Positions 1 to 9,053 of a DNA stretch of 64,000 bases are shown piece after piece; position 1 is the first letter of the stretch; every line of letters begins with the position of its first letter. The translations under genes and the position numbers were made by a program. Origin of the DNA: JAJECS01 sp965243625 (GTDB taxonomy: Bacteria > Chloroflexota > UBA11872); assembly GCA_965243625.1 (NCBI GenBank), contig CBDEVI010000002.1:1426001-1490000 (forward strand), read 5' to 3'. The notes beneath the pieces are model-generated. The model did no database searches. It was not told the DNA's origin and worked only from the letters and a program-made list of their open reading frames with translations.

Positions 1-131
1 AACTCGTAGGGATCGCCGTCGACAGAGAATGCTCTCGGTTCCCCAGAATGAACTTGAGCCGTGCCTCCATCAAGCCATCCGACTGTCGCCTCAATCGAAT
101 CGTCTAGAGGAGTGACTATCGCGTAATCCAC
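1..131 (-). CDS. Start of an unrecognised gene, cut by the window edge
   Basis: After the methyltransferase stop at 136-138 a minus-strand reading frame opens at GTG 131-129, or at TTG 134-132, and stays open to base 1. It gives about 43 codons beginning VDYAIVTPLDDSIEATVGW. The spacing of 4 bases to the upstream gene is what an operon member would show. Related DUF1156 methyltransferase loci often continue with an ATPase gene, but this N-terminus does not look like the DUF499 family to me, so no function is assigned. The frame cannot be followed beyond the window. Confidence 0.4.
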   Translation of the reverse strand, partial: MDYAIVTPLDDSIEATVGWLDGGTAQVHSGEPRAFSVDGDPYE

Positions 132-135
132 CAAG

Positions 136-3117
136 TCACCGCGGCACTGCGAGGAGCATCGCATCGAGCAGGCGCTTTTCTTGGCTGCCGCGAGGATAGA
201 GGGCGGAGAGAGCGTTGGCGAGACGCAGGAAGTCAGGGCCGCGGTCGTGCTCGGCCTCCAGCAAGTTGCGCAACGCCTGCGTGCGCCCCGACCCTTGAAA
301 GAGCATCGCGATGTGGACCCGGTCCAGCGTGGTTGCCGCCAGCGTGGCTCCGACTTCGTCTCCAGCGGCCACCGCGCGGCCCTGACGCCGCGCTCGGGTG
401 CGCGTTCCGGCAGGTTCGGCCGGGAAGAGGCTGAGCTGCGAAACGGCTGCCGCGCTGGACTCGATTTCGTCGGCCAGCGCTCCGGCTCCGGATTGGCCGA
501 AGAACTGCCGGCTGCGCGCCGTCACTGGCAGTAGCCGCACCACGCCCTTGTTCGTCTCGATGATGCGCGAGGCCCAATCGTCCAAGTGGATCCCCAGCGG
601 CTGGGCGAACCGCCGCACCACGTCGAAGGGCAGGCTGTAGCTGCCAGCCTGCCCGCGCGGTGCCTCGACGTCGTCCGCTCCCTCGCCCTGGCTGGTGCTT
701 TGCAGCGTCCAGAGGAACAGCGCGGTCAGGCGGGCGTCCTCTTCCAGAGCCGCGGCTAGTCCATTGCGCGCTTGGGCTTCCTCCATACCCAGCACTTGCA
801 AGAGGGCCTCACGTCCAACCACCTCCCACACCTTTTCCAAGTACTCGGGTAGCTTGATCTGGCGTCCCTCGGCGGTCTCCACGGAGCGGAAGCGGCTGAA
901 GATCTCCAGCGCTGGGCCGATGCAAGCGAATACCAGGTCGGCGCCGCGAATGCCCTCGCCCTGCAAGCGCTGCATCGATTCGCCGACGCGGATGGGCAAC
1001 TCGTGAAGGACTTCGGCCCAATCGCCCTCGGGGGCGTCCTCGGGTCGCGGACGGCATATCAGGTGGACGCTGGTTTCCAGGGCGGCGGAGTCCCGAGCGC
1101 GCATTCTGGCAGATCGCTCAGTTGCAATGGGCCAGGAACCAGTAATTGTCCAACCGCCTCGGATCATCCCAGAGAGGAGCGCCTCCCAACCTTCGGTGGT
1201 CTTGTGGGCAAAGACAACCGAACCAACCCCGTCTTCGCGAAGCACGCGGCGGCCCTCGGCAAATGCCTCCGATATTGTCTTCTCGAACCATTCGCGGTCC
1301 TTCGGTCGCCCGTTGGCATGCTTGGTCTCATCCTGCACGGCCTCGCGCCGTTTGGGCGTGAGCGGATTGTTCGGATCGAATGGATCGCGTAGCAGCGGAT
1401 GCCCGGGCAGCGCACGCTTGAGCCAAACCAAGAAGAAGTCGGAAAGGTCTGCGTAAGGAATTGCGTCGTAGTACGGCGGATCGGTGAACCACACATGTGC
1501 TGACTGGTGAGGAAGAGGGTGGTCCGTTGCGTCCGCGAGCAACAGAGATGATCCGTGAGTCCTCGATATCGCGGTGGCTGTAGCATTCCGTGCTGTCGCG
1601 GTCACGGTTGCCGCAATCGAACCACTTGCCTGGGAAAAGACGTTGCTCTCTGCAAAATCCCAACCCATAGGTAGTGCGTTGCCCTTGAAAAGCTGATTGG
1701 GACATTCCACTCCGAGACTCCAATTGACAAGGCTATTGCACCGGTCCGCCAACTTGGAACAAACCATCGCCAGAAGAGCAGCACAGTCTGCGGAGACTGA
1801 TCCGCTTTCAAGCTCGCTATGAATCTCGCATGCGAGTCTCGAGAAGGAGACCGCCTGTCGGGCTGTAAACAAGTCGCCCCACTGGAGCATGCCGTATCGC
1901 TGCACACGGAATCCCAGGGTGCCAACCGGCGGTAGCGGCTCATCCGGCACTGGGCAAATCCCTTGCCGGCCGCCACTTTCCCAATCGCGGAGAACTCGAC
2001 GTTTTCGCTCTTGTGCCCGGTGAACTGCCGCGTAGTCGGCGTCGGCGGGAAGCCGATAGTGACGACCCTGCTCCCCGGACTTGAGCGTAACAACCGCAGT
2101 CATCCGCGCCCCGCCGGTGCGGTTCCCATTCGTATCGAACACCGTGTCCGAACCGCCACGCTGGACGGCAAGCTGGCTGCGCACCCGCTCCGGCGCGAGC
2201 ACTGCGCCGCAGCAGAGACATGTAGCCCGGGCACGGGAGACGGTGCTGCCAGCCACCTCATGGTCGGCTCTTGGCGTGAATATCTCGAACTCCACGCGAG
2301 GCGCGACGCCGTTCGCCCGTTCGACCGTGGCCCGCAAGGCCCGCTTGCGCTTCGGTTTCTTGCAGAGCCAGAGTGACCGCATAAGCGGAATCTCAGCGCC
2401 GCAGTTGGGCGCTTCACAAAGCACCGTGCGCGCCCAGAGATAGGCGATGGGAGTGGCCCCATCCGAGTCCTTGGGATAGAGGTCGGCCACCTCCAGCTCG
2501 ACTCGCCGCTTGATCTCGCCGCCAACCCTGCACAGCTCCTCGGGGAGCGTCCGACCGCCGGACTGGGACTTGCCCGACACGACAGACTGGTGTCGCTGAA
2601 TGCCCTCAAGCTTGGCACTCAATATCAAGCATGCCACCGGGTTGAGATCGCTTGCGAAGGCCTCACAGCCCAGCCGCAGCGCCTCCAGCGGGATCGAGCC
2701 CCCGCCCGAAAACGGGTCCGCGACCAGCGGCGCCTCCCCCGAATTTGCAGCCTTCACCAAGTCGCGTGCCACGCGCAGATAAGCGGGATACGCCGCCATG
2801 TCCCAGTTAGCAAACGCGCCAATGAACCAGAGCAACGCCTTGCGCAGCTCATGGTCGTCGCGCGGCGGCCGGCGCACTTCGCCCAGAATCTCGCGCGCTT
2901 GCCTCTTAAATGCCTGCGGGCAGTATCTGTCACAGGGGTCCGGCAGAAGCAGTGCCATCAGCACTGCTCGCGAGGAGGCCAGCGGCCGCCACGCCCACCA
3001 GTGGTGCAACTGGTTCGGAGTCCCTGTCCTCTTGGCTTTTTCGGCGAGGGAATGCGCTCCAACTTCCGCAATGGGAAAGTCCACCTCAGCCAGGCGTTTG
3101 CACGCCTTAGGAATCAT
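136..3117 (-). CDS. DUF1156-family DNA methyltransferase (COG1743 type)
   Basis: This is a 993-aa putative adenine-specific DNA methyltransferase, the likely self-marking enzyme of the defence locus. The N-terminus has the DUF1156 signature around residues 38-45 (HHWWAWRP). A SAM-binding motif DPFSGGG follows at about residue 134, with ASDLNP shortly after. A Cys pair lies near residue 237, and other Cys pairs suggest a zinc ribbon. The catalytic motif DPPYYD is at about residue 545. Length fits the COG1743 family. It lies 25 bases after the DUF262 gene and is followed closely by another open frame, so it probably belongs to one transcription unit. COG1743 enzymes are known to sit beside SNF2-type helicases in defence islands. 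A broken N-terminal copy of the same family is at 5570-6087. Confidence 0.9.
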   Translation of the reverse strand: MIPKACKRLAEVDFPIAEVGAHSLAEKAKRTGTPNQLHHWWAWRPLASSRAVLMALLLPDPCDRYCPQAFKRQAREILGEVRRPPRDDHELRKALLWFIGAFANWDMAAYPAYLRVARDLVKAANSGEAPLVADPFSGGGSIPLEALRLGCEAFASDLNPVACLILSAKLEGIQRHQSVVSGKSQSGGRTLPEELCRVGGEIKRRVELEVADLYPKDSDGATPIAYLWARTVLCEAPNCGAEIPLMRSLWLCKKPKRKRALRATVERANGVAPRVEFEIFTPRADHEVAGSTVSRARATCLCCGAVLAPERVRSQLAVQRGGSDTVFDTNGNRTGGARMTAVVTLKSGEQGRHYRLPADADYAAVHRAQERKRRVLRDWESGGRQGICPVPDEPLPPVGTLGFRVQRYGMLQWGDLFTARQAVSFSRLACEIHSELESGSVSADCAALLAMVCSKLADRCNSLVNWSLGVECPNQLFKGNALPMGWDFAESNVFSQASGSIAATVTATARNATATAISRTHGSSLLLADATDHPLPHQSAHVWFTDPPYYDAIPYADLSDFFLVWLKRALPGHPLLRDPFDPNNPLTPKRREAVQDETKHANGRPKDREWFEKTISEAFAEGRRVLREDGVGSVVFAHKTTEGWEALLSGMIRGGWTITGSWPIATERSARMRARDSAALETSVHLICRPRPEDAPEGDWAEVLHELPIRVGESMQRLQGEGIRGADLVFACIGPALEIFSRFRSVETAEGRQIKLPEYLEKVWEVVGREALLQVLGMEEAQARNGLAAALEEDARLTALFLWTLQSTSQGEGADDVEAPRGQAGSYSLPFDVVRRFAQPLGIHLDDWASRIIETNKGVVRLLPVTARSRQFFGQSGAGALADEIESSAAAVSQLSLFPAEPAGTRTRARRQGRAVAAGDEVGATLAATTLDRVHIAMLFQGSGRTQALRNLLEAEHDRGPDFLRLANALSALYPRGSQEKRLLDAMLLAVPR

Positions 3118-3142
3118 CTAGGGAATCCAGCCTCGGCAGATT

Positions 3143-5260
3143 TCACGCCGCCTTTCCCCAGCGGTGCTGCACGTACTTCACCGCCTCGTTCACCGGAAGT
3201 GGGCGGGTGGCGTTGCCCGTCCGAAGGAAGAAGACCGCAGTGTTTCGATCATCCACATAGATCGGATGGTCGCTCGCTTCGACCGTCACCTGGCACACGT
3301 CATGACCATCGATCTCATGGAAGGTGATCGTCAGATACGACGACGCCGCTTCGCCAAGGTCACGTGCGACAAGCTGTTGCAAGTGAAGCTCGAATCCGTC
3401 TCGATCTTTCTTTTTCAAGGTCCCGTAGTCCAACGAGATCCCAACGGCCGCCCCGCCGTCATCGACACCAATCAGGAGAGTGCCGCCGTGACCGTTCAGG
3501 AATCCGGCCATCGTCTTGATTGCAACCTTCTCGAGTTCCTTGTTCACACGCTCATCGCGACGGTCCCAGCGAAGACTTGACTTGAATTCGAGACTGTCGT
3601 TCTCGCCAGCCTCCATGCGCTGTCGGACGGCTGACTCGTCAGTCTCGTCCACTTCACCCTTGGGAACCCAGCTGGCAATGAATTCATTCATGGCCTGAGC
3701 CAGCAACTGCCTTCGGGCAGCAAGGAAGTTGAAAAAGCAATTCGCCCCCCAAAGTTCCCGATCCATCGGCACGCTCTGGGCTCGGAGTGTGCCCGGCTGA
3801 TCGCGTTCGATGTCCACGAGATACTCCGCCGGAGGCGCGGCGGCTAGCTTTCGATTTGCCCTCTGCGTGAGAAAAGCCCGGTTTGCCACCTCGTTGATTG
3901 ACCGGCTATCAGATTTTGAGTGCAGCCCCGCCTTTAAGAGAATCTTTCTCGGAAAGATATGGTGGGACTCGAGGCCGTTTCGTTTGCCAACGGCGTCGTC
4001 ATAAAGCCGAATACCCGTGAACCAGTCTCGAGCGCCACGAGCTCGGGCCAGTACATAGCTGAATCGTCCCAAGGCCGAGCCGATGCCCGCCCCGGCCAGG
4101 TCGGACGCCTCCAGGGTCAGCCGACCCCGCTCGCGCAAGATTGCTGCCTCGAGCTCAGGCGTCGGATCGGGGTCACTGCTGGATACCAGGGCGGTGTCTT
4201 GCTGAAGCTTCGTCTCGGTTGCGCCCGAGTACCGCGCCCACAGGCCGGCCAAATACATCCACCGGATAAACCGTCGCTTGATTGCGTCACTCGGAAAGCT
4301 GCCCTCATGCCGCGCGAGGTATACGGTCATCGGCACGAGGACGTTGCTGGTCGGCAAGTCACTCAGATCGTCGACAAATGCCTCGTGCTTCAAGACGTTC
4401 ACGAGATGCTCAAACGCCACTTGAGTCTCAAGCCAGGCGTCTTGAAGCTGCTCCGCAGGCACACGAAGGAACGCACCTTCCAGCGTCACCGATCCAGTTG
4501 CTATACCGGCGAGGCACCGGACGAGGAAACCGAAATCCCCCCCGAACCCGTGCTTGGTCATCTCCGCATTGAATGTGCGCAGCTCTGCGCGGGCCTCGGG
4601 CCAAATGCTGCAAATGTGAGCTAAAGCTAGATCAACCTTAGTAAGCGGTGTTCCACTGCTGTTGACCCGATTGAATATATCGACCACCTCGTCGACGGTA
4701 TAGTTGTCTCCCGTCACCTGATCGACCGTATAGTTGTAGCCGCGAATTTGGTCAAGCCTGGCGAGCCTGGACAGATTGTTCTGGATGATTTCACGGACCT
4801 CTTCAGGCAAATCTCCCAACCTGTCCAGCAGGCTATTCAGCCCTTCGCTAAGGAAGTTATGGACACTAAACCAGGCGGGATTATTCTCCATGTGCGTCTT
4901 TTGCCAAAACCGGAATTCTTCAGTTTGCACATTGAAGTAGAGGTCGAAAAACAGTGACTCACCTTCGTAGAACGGCGGTGCCTTTCCTTCGACTAGAACG
5001 TATAACGTCGTAAGCCGCTGCTGGCCATCGAGGAGCAACAGTGAGTGGCCATTGGAACTCGAATCATCCCCGCGAACTGTGGCCGGCTTATAGGTTCTCC
5101 ATACAAGCAGATGGCCTGTTGGGTGCTTGCGATACAACGACTGCATGAGGCCGCGCACCTGATCACGCTTCCACACATAGCCACGCTGGAATTCAGGCAA
5201 CAGGATTTCATTCCGCTCGATCTGGCTGAGCAAGTCCTGGATGGATTTCACTTCATGCAT
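3143..5260 (-). CDS. DUF262 (GmrS-like) - HNH - AlbA_2 fusion protein, probable restriction effector
   Basis: A 705-aa protein with three parts. Residues 1-220 are a DUF262/ParB-like domain with the motif LLLLDGQQR (78-82 is DGQQR) and FNRVNSSGTPLT, as in GmrS of type IV GmrSD restriction enzymes. Near residue 432 lies SHHIFPRK followed by AFLTQRANRK, resembling the DUF1524/HNH nuclease end of GmrD-type proteins. From about 565 an AlbA_2/Schlafen-like DNA-binding domain begins (SLEFKSSLRW, then GHGGTLLIGVDD). GmrSD enzymes cut modified DNA using a nucleotide; that role here is inferred. Residues around 175-190 contain a short near-repeat (NYTVDQV, NYTVDEV). It sits between a broken helicase tail and the methyltransferase gene. 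Confidence 0.85.
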   Translation of the reverse strand: MHEVKSIQDLLSQIERNEILLPEFQRGYVWKRDQVRGLMQSLYRKHPTGHLLVWRTYKPATVRGDDSSSNGHSLLLLDGQQRLTTLYVLVEGKAPPFYEGESLFFDLYFNVQTEEFRFWQKTHMENNPAWFSVHNFLSEGLNSLLDRLGDLPEEVREIIQNNLSRLARLDQIRGYNYTVDQVTGDNYTVDEVVDIFNRVNSSGTPLTKVDLALAHICSIWPEARAELRTFNAEMTKHGFGGDFGFLVRCLAGIATGSVTLEGAFLRVPAEQLQDAWLETQVAFEHLVNVLKHEAFVDDLSDLPTSNVLVPMTVYLARHEGSFPSDAIKRRFIRWMYLAGLWARYSGATETKLQQDTALVSSSDPDPTPELEAAILRERGRLTLEASDLAGAGIGSALGRFSYVLARARGARDWFTGIRLYDDAVGKRNGLESHHIFPRKILLKAGLHSKSDSRSINEVANRAFLTQRANRKLAAAPPAEYLVDIERDQPGTLRAQSVPMDRELWGANCFFNFLAARRQLLAQAMNEFIASWVPKGEVDETDESAVRQRMEAGENDSLEFKSSLRWDRRDERVNKELEKVAIKTMAGFLNGHGGTLLIGVDDGGAAVGISLDYGTLKKKDRDGFELHLQQLVARDLGEAASSYLTITFHEIDGHDVCQVTVEASDHPIYVDDRNTAVFFLRTGNATRPLPVNEAVKYVQHRWGKAA

Positions 5261-5375
5261 TGCGGCACCTCAAACTGCTGAGGCCATTTGGGAGGATTCG
5301 GGTGGCTCGGAGGACAGGGGCGTGTGGCATCCAAATGCTCATCCCGTGATCGAGTCCCGCTGATTCATCTCGCGT

Positions 5376-6087
5376 TCACGCATCGTGTGTCCGCCCTCCG
5401 TCGGGAGACTGATCTTCGCGAACGACCATCGGTTGGGTCAACGCGTCGACCGCCAGCCATATAGTGTTGCACTCTGCGGACCCCGCGCCAGGGGCGCTGG
5501 GCCGGATCATTGATGGGATCCTGCAGTTTCGGTTCGGCCGCGCAGTTGGTGACGACAAACAGTCGGTAGTTGAGATCGCTCTCCAAGCCTTCACAGCCCA
5601 GTCGCAGCACATCCAGCGGTATTGCGCCGCCGCCCGCAAGCCGGTCCACTACCACCGGCTTCTCCACCGGGTGCTCGGCCCGCACCAATGACCCGCCCAC
5701 CGATACGCATTCGGGATCGACGGAGTTACCATGGTCAGCGAAGCTTGCGATGAACTGAAGCATCACACCCCGCAACCCCGCATCACTTCTGACGGCCTTG
5801 CCTCACCCTGCCCGACCCAAGCGCAGCCCAACCACTGAGCGAAGCGCCTCTTCCTTGAACTGCTCTGGGCACTGAGAATCGCCAGTGTCGGGCAGGAGCG
5901 GAGACACGAGCATCGCGCACGACGAGCCGAGAGGTCGCCGTGCCCACCAGAGAGTTAACGTGCAGGGGTGTCCACACCGAATCCATATCTCTAGCGCCGC
6001 ATGCCGTGAAATCTCAGCGATTGCGAAGACCGCTTCAGCGAGGCGTTTGCGGTCTTTCGGGATATCAGTAAGGGCTAGCCCGAACAC
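5376..6087 (-). pseudogene. Broken chimera: N-terminus of a DUF1156 methyltransferase joined to the C-terminus of a helicase
   Basis: Bases 6087-5803 encode a relative of the methyltransferase N-terminus (KRLAEAVFAIAE, LWWARRPLGSS). After a frame change, 5775-5570 continue with GGGAIPLDVLRLGCEG and then ESDLN, matching the SAM-binding region of the intact enzyme. At about 5569/5570 the similarity switches to the helicase tail: FVVTNCAAEPKLQ and then DPAQRPW correspond to YVVTNCAGAPQLQ and DPAQRPW in the gene at 9043-12483. A second frame change follows, giving WLAVDALTQPMVV against WLQVDALTQPVVL. The catalytic parts of both proteins are missing. It is therefore a deletion scar that has decayed, not a functional gene. 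Confidence 0.85.
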
Positions 6088-6196
6088 ATCTACGCTCCAT
6101 TCCGGGGAGGGGTCCTCGCCGGAGTCTTATCCGACATGCGTCGCATCAGGCGACCAAGTAAGCTGAACCATTATCGATTTCATGCCTTGTCCTGCT

Positions 6197-7933
6197 CTAA
6201 TTCCTGTTCTGTCTCCGCATATTCTCGACGGCTTCTTTGAAGCCCGGAACATCTCGATCCTGAGACCACTCGTCCCAAAAGTCTATAGTAGCGCTCAATG
6301 GCTTCTCGCTAGGCGGATGAATTCGAATCCGACTCGGCAAGAGAACAGAATCACCAACCACAAGAGCTTCTCCGATATCAAGAATCGGAAGCGTGTCCAT
6401 GAGACCTTCGAGACTCTCTGGCATCAAACGACGCACTGTTGATTGATCGTCACTATTAGTAAGTCGCAGAGACATAACGTTATGGCACTGACTCAATATT
6501 GTCGCACTCACGTCAGATGGTCGCTGGCTCACCACTAACAGTGCCACCCCATATTTCCGGCCTTCCTTGGCAATTTTCTCAAAATTCTCAATTGCACGTT
6601 GCTCCACGGGATTCGCACCTTCCTTGTGCGATAGATAAACGTGCGCTTCGTCGCATACCAGTGCCATAGGCTTGCGATTCTTTCGATCCGTCCAAAACTG
6701 GACCTGGTAAATGACTCGGGCAACGAGCCCGACAATAACAGGCAATATTTCAGCTGGTACTTCCGAAAAGTCGATGACTTTGATCTGGGATTCATCGGCT
6801 GAGTAGTCGACGAGCTGTTTGACGATATCTGCCATCGCGAAATACTCGTGTGACGCAGACGGTGCTTGAAAGAGGAATCCATATCGCTTGTCAGTGAGCC
6901 TACTATTCAGACGCAGAAGCAAACGGCTAAACTGACCGTGAAAAGGACCGTTCTTTTCTCCTCTGGAACCTGGTATGCGCTCCTCATTTAGTCGCTTCAG
7001 CTCTTGCACTACATCGTCTATCGCAAAAGGGATGGGGCTGTCCAATGTGAAAGCACTCAAGACTTCCACATTATTCAGTTCCTCCAAGCCCTTCTTTTTC
7101 TCAGCTATCACCGCGTCCTGAAACGCCATCACCTGGTTGTGCGCGCTAAACTCACTTCTGTCTATGAACATTGCCTGAAGCTCTTCGGCATTCAGCAACC
7201 AGTAGGGCAGGAAGAGAAGTGACTCGCTGGACTGCCTTAGTTCCTCGGGACCCGGAACGCGAAGATGACGGGCGTAGGAGAGCTCTCCATATTCCCCGTG
7301 AAGATCGAACACGATCAAGTTGGCCGACGGAAGGCGTGAGGCTTGCTCCAATATTGCTGCGACTGACCACGATTTCCCGGATCCAGTGCTACCAAGTAGT
7401 GAAGCATGACGTTGAAAGAATCGATTGCCATCCAAATATGCCGCAGCATTCTCGTCTATCGTATACCTACCGACTTCAAGCGAGTGAGCTCCCTTGGTCT
7501 CCGCCGACAGAAGGGCCATAAACGCTTGCAGAGGAGCATCCCTGAGCACAAGGCACTTGCCATCAATCTCCGGCACTTGGATTAGCGAACGCGAGAATTG
7601 AGACTCATTTTCAAGACTTTGCGAAACAGTCCCCACGAGGGTAATTCGAACAGAGTTAAGAACTCGCTCCCGCTGGACAGTCAAGTTCGCTACTTCCGGA
7701 TCTTCGTCGAGCTCTGAATCCGTAAGGTCTTCAAGAACAGGCGTCTTTACCACGCGATCGATTACACCAATCAGCCATTCATCGATCGGTCCCGGCAATT
7801 CAATTGCCACCAACTGGCCGACCCGTGCTTTCCGAAGATCTTCGTCACTGTCTACCTGAACGTCAACCCGTCGTGTGTCCACAGCGCGAATGCTACCGAG
7901 TTCGTGCGACGCATCGAATGCAAAAATCGCCAT
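6197..7933 (-). CDS. herA: HerA-family ATPase of a SIR2-HerA defence pair
   Basis: A 578-aa HerA/DUF87 ATPase. An N-terminal beta-barrel-like region is followed by Walker A GSTGSGKS at about residue 180, the HerA motif VFDLHGEYGE, Walker B ALVCDEAHVYL near 430, and a sensor region LLVVSQRPSDVS. I chose ATG 7933 because it stands one base after the SIR2 stop codon (TGA C ATG) and follows a GGGGG stretch; an in-frame TTG lies four codons upstream. HerA forms hexamers that assemble with SIR2 in the known SIR2-HerA antiphage system, where NAD+ is depleted on infection. Order, spacing and sizes match that system. Codon use is visibly more A/T-rich than in the flanking helicase. Confidence 0.9.
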   Translation of the reverse strand: MAIFAFDASHELGSIRAVDTRRVDVQVDSDEDLRKARVGQLVAIELPGPIDEWLIGVIDRVVKTPVLEDLTDSELDEDPEVANLTVQRERVLNSVRITLVGTVSQSLENESQFSRSLIQVPEIDGKCLVLRDAPLQAFMALLSAETKGAHSLEVGRYTIDENAAAYLDGNRFFQRHASLLGSTGSGKSWSVAAILEQASRLPSANLIVFDLHGEYGELSYARHLRVPGPEELRQSSESLLFLPYWLLNAEELQAMFIDRSEFSAHNQVMAFQDAVIAEKKKGLEELNNVEVLSAFTLDSPIPFAIDDVVQELKRLNEERIPGSRGEKNGPFHGQFSRLLLRLNSRLTDKRYGFLFQAPSASHEYFAMADIVKQLVDYSADESQIKVIDFSEVPAEILPVIVGLVARVIYQVQFWTDRKNRKPMALVCDEAHVYLSHKEGANPVEQRAIENFEKIAKEGRKYGVALLVVSQRPSDVSATILSQCHNVMSLRLTNSDDQSTVRRLMPESLEGLMDTLPILDIGEALVVGDSVLLPSRIRIHPPSEKPLSATIDFWDEWSQDRDVPGFKEAVENMRRQNRN

Positions 7934-7934
7934 G

Positions 7935-9053
7935 TCAGCCCCCAATCAGTTCCACTGTGAACTTCGAAATATCCCACAGTTGCTTCCCTGGCAACCTGAG
8001 CCAATCAGCGTACTGCCTATTGAAAATACGCGTCCCACATGCGTCCTCCTCCGGAATCTTGCAGACAAGCCAAAGGTTGTCTGCCCGATCGAGTAGCGAT
8101 TCAATCCGTACGTTTGAGTCTCTAGTCACAATAAGCCCCTTGCACGAATGGTCAATGAGCTTGCGACTGATGTATGATTCAAGATGATTGTCGTTGAAGC
8201 CATAGCCGAGAAATAAGAACCGAGACGCTTTGTCGATTGCCGCGTCAGCAGAAGCCAAGAGTTCACGTCTATGAATCTGCAATTCTCGAAACTTCGAAAG
8301 CCCTGGAGTAATCATCACTCGGCTCGCAAAACCGGGCGCATCCCACATCCACGAATTGTTCTCGACTAGCACATTATTATGAAAGAACAGATTAAGCGAG
8401 CCATGAACTTTATATACGCGGATGTGCTTGCGGTATTTCGTAACGGTGCGCATCCGGCTGCCCTGCATCACATTGCGTTTATACTGCATAGACTGCGCCG
8501 CCCTTGCCCAATCAAGATCGCGCTGAATTCCCCCACAGAATCCGGTTGTATATGGTATAGAGTGATAATCGCAGCTGTGCTCAAATAGCGTGTCATAGTT
8601 CGGTGTTAAGACATGCAGCGTGCTATCTGATGGTGGAAGCGTGTCCACTATGCGCTTGAAGAATCCCGCCGCTGGCCACTCGATGTCACCCTTAGACAAC
8701 CTTAAAGAAAATTGACGATCGAGTTTCGAAATGAACTCAGCCGTCGCATATGTGATGGCAGCCACTAGCTCGGAGTCCGCGACTTTGTCGAGTGCAGCCT
8801 CGAGATCGTGTCCGCTCTTGAGGGATTGCAAGGCTTCGTTCCACTGCATAGCTTGCCTGGAATTGCAGCCATCAACGGTGACTGAGTTCGTGAGTTCCTC
8901 CGTGAGCGCCGGCATTCCGAAGCGCGGGTCAAGTGCACACGACATACCACTCCCCAGAAAGACAAATGGCTTGTCGCGAAAGAAATCGCGCAAAGCCGTC
9001 TTCGCAATATCCTCGGTAAGGGACGGTCTTCCTGCTTTGTCGCTACTTGTCAT
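7935..9053 (-). CDS. SIR2-domain NADase, effector of SIR2-HerA
   Basis: A 372-aa SIR2 protein. FLGSGMS at about residues 31-37 is the NAD-binding glycine motif, followed by LTPNYDTLFEH with the conserved Asn/Asp, KVHGSLN with the probable catalytic His, and FLFLGYGFNDNHLES near the end. Such defence SIR2 proteins hydrolyse NAD+ to stop an infected cell. The start overlaps the helicase stop by 11 bases (ATGACAAGTAG is read in both frames), so translation is probably coupled to the helicase. HerA follows after one base. The gene shares the A/T-richer composition of herA, which suggests the two moved as a pair. Confidence 0.9.
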   Translation of the reverse strand: MTSSDKAGRPSLTEDIAKTALRDFFRDKPFVFLGSGMSCALDPRFGMPALTEELTNSVTVDGCNSRQAMQWNEALQSLKSGHDLEAALDKVADSELVAAITYATAEFISKLDRQFSLRLSKGDIEWPAAGFFKRIVDTLPPSDSTLHVLTPNYDTLFEHSCDYHSIPYTTGFCGGIQRDLDWARAAQSMQYKRNVMQGSRMRTVTKYRKHIRVYKVHGSLNLFFHNNVLVENNSWMWDAPGFASRVMITPGLSKFRELQIHRRELLASADAAIDKASRFLFLGYGFNDNHLESYISRKLIDHSCKGLIVTRDSNVRIESLLDRADNLWLVCKIPEEDACGTRIFNRQYADWLRLPGKQLWDISKFTVELIGG

